From Streptomyces sp. NBC_00572 (GTDB lineage Bacteria; Actinomycetota; Actinomycetes; Streptomycetales; Streptomycetaceae), in NCBI RefSeq assembly GCF_026341815.1, contig NZ_JAPENX010000001.1:2914001-2978000 (forward strand): a stretch of 64,000 bases of DNA, read 5' to 3'. Positions 61,315-64,000 of this stretch are shown in pieces (position 1 is the first letter of the stretch; every line of letters begins with the position of its first letter). The notes beneath the pieces were generated by a model, which saw only the letters and a list, made by a program, of their open reading frames with translations, made no database searches and was not told where the DNA came from. Position numbers and translations under genes: made by a program.

Positions 61315-62889
61315 GTGTGGCGAGGTGCAGGGCAGCGGACACGGTCTCCGAGGACACGGCGGCCGTGGTCGCTGCGGACTCGTCTCGTCGTCTCGGCGGT
61401 CGCGCTGATCGCGGTCGTCGCGGCCGTCATCGGCACCGTCACCACGATCGCGTTCCGCTCGTACCTGTACGACCAGGCCGACAAGCAGGTCCGCGGACTG
61501 TCCAACCGGGCCGCCGGGCCTCCCGGCGCGATGGTCGAGCCCGATCCGGGCCGGGACCGGGATCCGCTCTTCTTTCTCGGCGGGCCGGGTGCCCCGATAG
61601 GGACCCTCGGCGCCGCCTTGACCGCTGCGGGGGAGGTCTCCTCGGCCGGGTACTCGACGGAGGAGGCAGGCAGCGGCCGGTTCCCCACGAAGCCACTCGA
61701 CGGGGCCCAGCGGGCCGTGCTCGCCGCAGTCCCGCGTGACGGCGAGCCGCACACCGTCGAACTGCCCGGCGGCCTCGGCTCCTACCGGGTCGAGTACGCG
61801 AAGGGCAGCCACGCCGCCTTCCTCACCGGCATCCCGCTCACCGAGGTCGAGAACGCCCTCTCCACCCTTGTCCTCGTCGAACTCAGCGTCACCGGCGCCG
61901 GCCTCTTCGCGGCCTCCCTCGCCGGAACCGTGCTCGTCCGGGTGGCCCTGCGGCCCCTGCGACGGGTCGCTGTGACAGCACGGCAGGTCGCCCGGCTGCC
62001 CCTGCACAGCGGGGAGGTGGCGCTCCACCAGAGGGTGCCGGAGACGGAGGCCGATCCCCGGACGGAGGTCGGCCAGGTCGGCGCGGCCATCAACCGGATG
62101 CTCGACCACGTCCACTCGGCCCTCGACGCCCGCCAGCAGAGCGAGACCCGCGTCCGGCAGTTCGTCGCCGACGCCAGCCATGAACTGCGCACCCCGCTCG
62201 CATCGATCCGGGGGTACGCGGAGCTGACCCGGCGCGGCCGCGAGGAGTGCGGCCCCGACACCCGGCACGCCCTCGGCCGGATCGAGTCCGAGGCGACCCG
62301 GATGACGGGCCTGGTCGAGGACCTGCTGCTGCTCGCCCGGCTCGACGCCGGACGACCCCTCTCGTACGAGCCCACCGATCTCGTCCCGCTGGTCGTGGAC
62401 GCCGTGAGCGACGCCCGCGCCGCCGGGCCGGACCACCACTGGAGCCTCGAACTGCCCGAGGACGGCGGGACACCGGTACGGGCGGACGGCGCCCGGCTCC
62501 AGCAGGTGCTCGTCAACCTCCTCGCCAACGCCCGTACGCACACCCCGCCCGGAACCAAGGTCACCGCGCGGGTCCTGACCGGGGCGGACGCGATGACCGT
62601 CCAGATCGAGGACAACGGGCCCGGCATCCCGCCCGCGCTCCTGCCCGCCGTCTTCGAGCGGTTCGCGCGCGGCGACGCCTCCCGCTCCCGCAACGCCGGA
62701 TCCACCGGCCTCGGGCTCGCGATCGTCCGCGCCGTCGTGCTCGCCCACGGCGGGGAAGTGACCGTCGAAAGCACCCCCGGCCGGACCGTCTTCACCGTCC
62801 GGCTGCCCGCCGACCAGGTCCCGGGCACCGGCACGGACCCGTACGCGCCCCACTCACAGGCAGGCCACAGGCTCATCACACAGCCGTGA
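61315..62889 (+). CDS. HAMP-containing sensor histidine kinase
   Basis: 524 residues from GTG 61315. Two membrane helices (LVVSAVALIAVVAAVIGTVTTIAF and ALSTLVLVELSVTGAGLFAASLAGTVLV) enclose an extracellular sensor of about 130 residues. A HAMP linker leads to the HisKA box with phospho-accepting His289 (ASHELRTPLAS). HATPase motifs: N box VLVNLLANARTHT, G1 IEDNGPGIP, F box and G2 STGLGLAIVRAVV. It pairs with the adjacent regulator. The repeat operator before the next gene lies within its last codons. Confidence 0.95.
   Translation: MWRGAGQRTRSPRTRRPWSLRTRLVVSAVALIAVVAAVIGTVTTIAFRSYLYDQADKQVRGLSNRAAGPPGAMVEPDPGRDRDPLFFLGGPGAPIGTLGAALTAAGEVSSAGYSTEEAGSGRFPTKPLDGAQRAVLAAVPRDGEPHTVELPGGLGSYRVEYAKGSHAAFLTGIPLTEVENALSTLVLVELSVTGAGLFAASLAGTVLVRVALRPLRRVAVTARQVARLPLHSGEVALHQRVPETEADPRTEVGQVGAAINRMLDHVHSALDARQQSETRVRQFVADASHELRTPLASIRGYAELTRRGREECGPDTRHALGRIESEATRMTGLVEDLLLLARLDAGRPLSYEPTDLVPLVVDAVSDARAAGPDHHWSLELPEDGGTPVRADGARLQQVLVNLLANARTHTPPGTKVTARVLTGADAMTVQIEDNGPGIPPALLPAVFERFARGDASRSRNAGSTGLGLAIVRAVVLAHGGEVTVESTPGRTVFTVRLPADQVPGTGTDPYAPHSQAGHRLITQP
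62855..62882 (+). promoter_or_regulatory. Direct-repeat operator upstream of the glycosyltransferase
   Basis: CACAGG at 62855-62860 and 62866-62871 with a weaker CACACA at 62877-62882, all at 11-bp period. It is inside the 3' end of the kinase gene, 34-61 bp before the glycosyltransferase start. Confidence 0.58.
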
Positions 62890-62915
62890 CAGCGGCCCCG
62901 GCGAGTGTCGGTGGC

Positions 62916-64000
62916 ATGCGAACCCCAACGATCGCGGGGCCCACGTCCGGGGCCCTCCCCGCCCGGGAACACCTGCCGGTGAACATCGCGGGACGGCCCG
63001 TCCTGGACGTGGTGATCCCCGTCTACAACGAGGAGAAGGACCTGGAGCCGTGCGTCCGCCGGCTCCACGAACACCTCCTCCGGACCTTCCCGTACGGCTT
63101 CCGCATCACCGTCGCCGACAACGCCTCCACCGACAGCACCCCCGACGTCGCCGCCGGCCTCGCCGCCGAGGTGCCCGAGGTGCGCTCCGTACGTCTGGAG
63201 CAGAAGGGGCGTGGCCGGGCGCTGCGGACGGTGTGGTCGGGCTCGGACGCGCCCGTCCTCGCGTATATGGACGTGGACCTGTCCACCGACCTGAACGCCC
63301 TGCTCCCGCTGGTCGCGCCGCTGATCTCCGGCCACTCCGACCTGGCGATCGGCTCCCGGCTCGCCCGCTCCTCGCGGGTGGTGCGCGGCCCGAAGCGCGA
63401 GTTCATCTCCCGCGCGTACAACCTGATCCTGCGCGGCTCGCTGGCCGCCCGGTTCTCCGACGCGCAGTGCGGGTTCAAGGCGATCCGACGGGACGTCGCC
63501 GAGCGGCTCCTCCCGATGGTGGAGGACACCGGCTGGTTCTTCGACACCGAGCTGCTCGTCCTCGCCGAGCGCGCCGGGCTGCGGATCCACGAGGTGCCGG
63601 TCGACTGGGTCGACGACCCCGACTCGACCGTGCACATCGTCAGCACGGCCACCGACGACCTCAAGGGCGTCTGGCGGGTCGGGCGGGCCCTCGCGACGGG
63701 TTCGTTGCCCCTCGACCGGCTGGCCAGGCCCTTCGGCGACGACCCCCGGGACCGTGAACTCAGCGGTGTGCCGGGCGGACTGGCCCGTCAGCTGGTCGGC
63801 TTCTGCGTGGTCGGGGCCCTCTCCACGCTGTTCTACATAGCCCTGTACTCGCTCTTCCGGCTCGGCGTCGGCCCGCAGTTCGCCAACGCCGCCGCCCTCC
63901 TGGTCTCCGCCGTCGCCAACACGGCGGCCAACCGGCGGCTCACCTTCGGGGTACGGGGCCGGGACCGGGCCGTCCGCCATCAGGCGCAGGGGCTCGTGGT
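62916..64000 (+). CDS. Glycosyltransferase family 2 / GtrA bifunctional protein (3' end beyond window)
   Basis: At least 361 residues from ATG 62916; the frame stays open to the window edge. A DPM1-like GT2 domain comes first: LDVVIPVYNEEKDLEPCV, ITVADNASTDSTPDV, the metal-binding YMDVDLSTDL and SDAQCGFKAIRRDVAERLLP, WFFDTELLVLAERAG. A GtrA domain begins near residue 285 (QLVGFCVVGALSTLFYIALYSL, then ANAAALLVSAVANTAANRRLTF). It should load a sugar onto a polyprenyl phosphate and flip it outward. It lies behind the two-component system, with a shared operator pattern. Confidence 0.92.
   Translation, partial: MRTPTIAGPTSGALPAREHLPVNIAGRPVLDVVIPVYNEEKDLEPCVRRLHEHLLRTFPYGFRITVADNASTDSTPDVAAGLAAEVPEVRSVRLEQKGRGRALRTVWSGSDAPVLAYMDVDLSTDLNALLPLVAPLISGHSDLAIGSRLARSSRVVRGPKREFISRAYNLILRGSLAARFSDAQCGFKAIRRDVAERLLPMVEDTGWFFDTELLVLAERAGLRIHEVPVDWVDDPDSTVHIVSTATDDLKGVWRVGRALATGSLPLDRLARPFGDDPRDRELSGVPGGLARQLVGFCVVGALSTLFYIALYSLFRLGVGPQFANAAALLVSAVANTAANRRLTFGVRGRDRAVRHQAQGLV

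Overview
The window is a stretch of Streptomyces (or very close actinobacterial) chromosome. The evidence is the very high GC content with G/C third positions, frequent GTG starts, families typical of the genus (DUF6083, SigE-family sigma factor, SSI inhibitor, DtpA, MT0933-type antitoxin, RsbW-like ATP-binding proteins), and two kinds of origin-proximal signal: perfect DnaA boxes in clusters and a perfect 14-bp parS site. From memory, the central gene order (ABC transporters, serS, pheA, dtpA, copCD, ecuC, sco, pepP, GDPD, HtrA protease, tRNA-Ser) resembles the region around SCO3956-SCO3977 of S. coelicolor, the conserved chromosome core near oriC.

Layout. 1-7.3 kb: MarR (cut by the window edge), DUF6083 protein, LLM oxidoreductase, small protein, KptA, MerR, an EphD-like hydrolase/SDR fusion translationally coupled to an M24 peptidase-like protein. 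7.6-11.1 kb: one operon with two ABC-2 ATPase/permease pairs. 11.2-18.2 kb: CynX-type MFS with its FadR-type regulator, lpdA, a rhomboid-like protein, HAD phosphatase coupled to serS. 18.2-24.6 kb: pheA and the copper/DyP operon ycnI-sco-ecuC-copCD-dtpA. 24.7-36.1 kb: membrane protein, two RsbW-type ATP-binding proteins, aminopeptidase P, SpoIIE/GAF phosphatase, prim-pol protein, secreted protein, DUF5926, GDPD, HtrA protease. 36.1-38.1 kb: tRNA-Ser(TGA), antitoxin-like protein, macro domain, small Asn/Gln/Ser/Thr-rich secreted protein. 38.2-43.0 kb: a five-gene overlapping operon matching the mycobacterial igr cholesterol side-chain operon. 43.1-51.4 kb: DUF1906 protein, SigE-family sigma factor, FadD ligase, a 1334-residue PAS/pseudokinase/receiver scaffold, SSI inhibitor. 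51.8-57.8 kb: tRNA-Ser(GCT), tRNA-Arg(ACG) and an accessory island. 57.8-64 kb: DUF2797 protein, monooxygenase-like protein, amidohydrolase, a two-component system and the start of a GT2/GtrA glycosyltransferase that appears to share its operator.

The most unusual pattern is the repeated occurrence of short tandem arrays next to stop codons. In at least five places (LLM oxidoreductase, kptA, EphD-like gene, dtpA, the ATP-binding gene at 25.7 kb) the last unit of the array includes the gene's own final codons and stop, and copies run out into the intergenic DNA. Two more genes (HAD, second ATP-binding gene) have repeats beside or at the stop. The mirror image occurs at chsH1, where a 12-bp unit has multiplied the start codon.

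Other points: a dense DnaA-box cluster between serS and pheA; a 3.1-kb segment flanked by copies of the 3' half of tRNA-Arg and its terminator; a 77-bp MITE-like element with CTAG duplications exactly at a marR stop codon; and a matched 11-bp-period direct repeat upstream of both the response regulator and the glycosyltransferase. All calls come from reading sequence alone; no database search was run.
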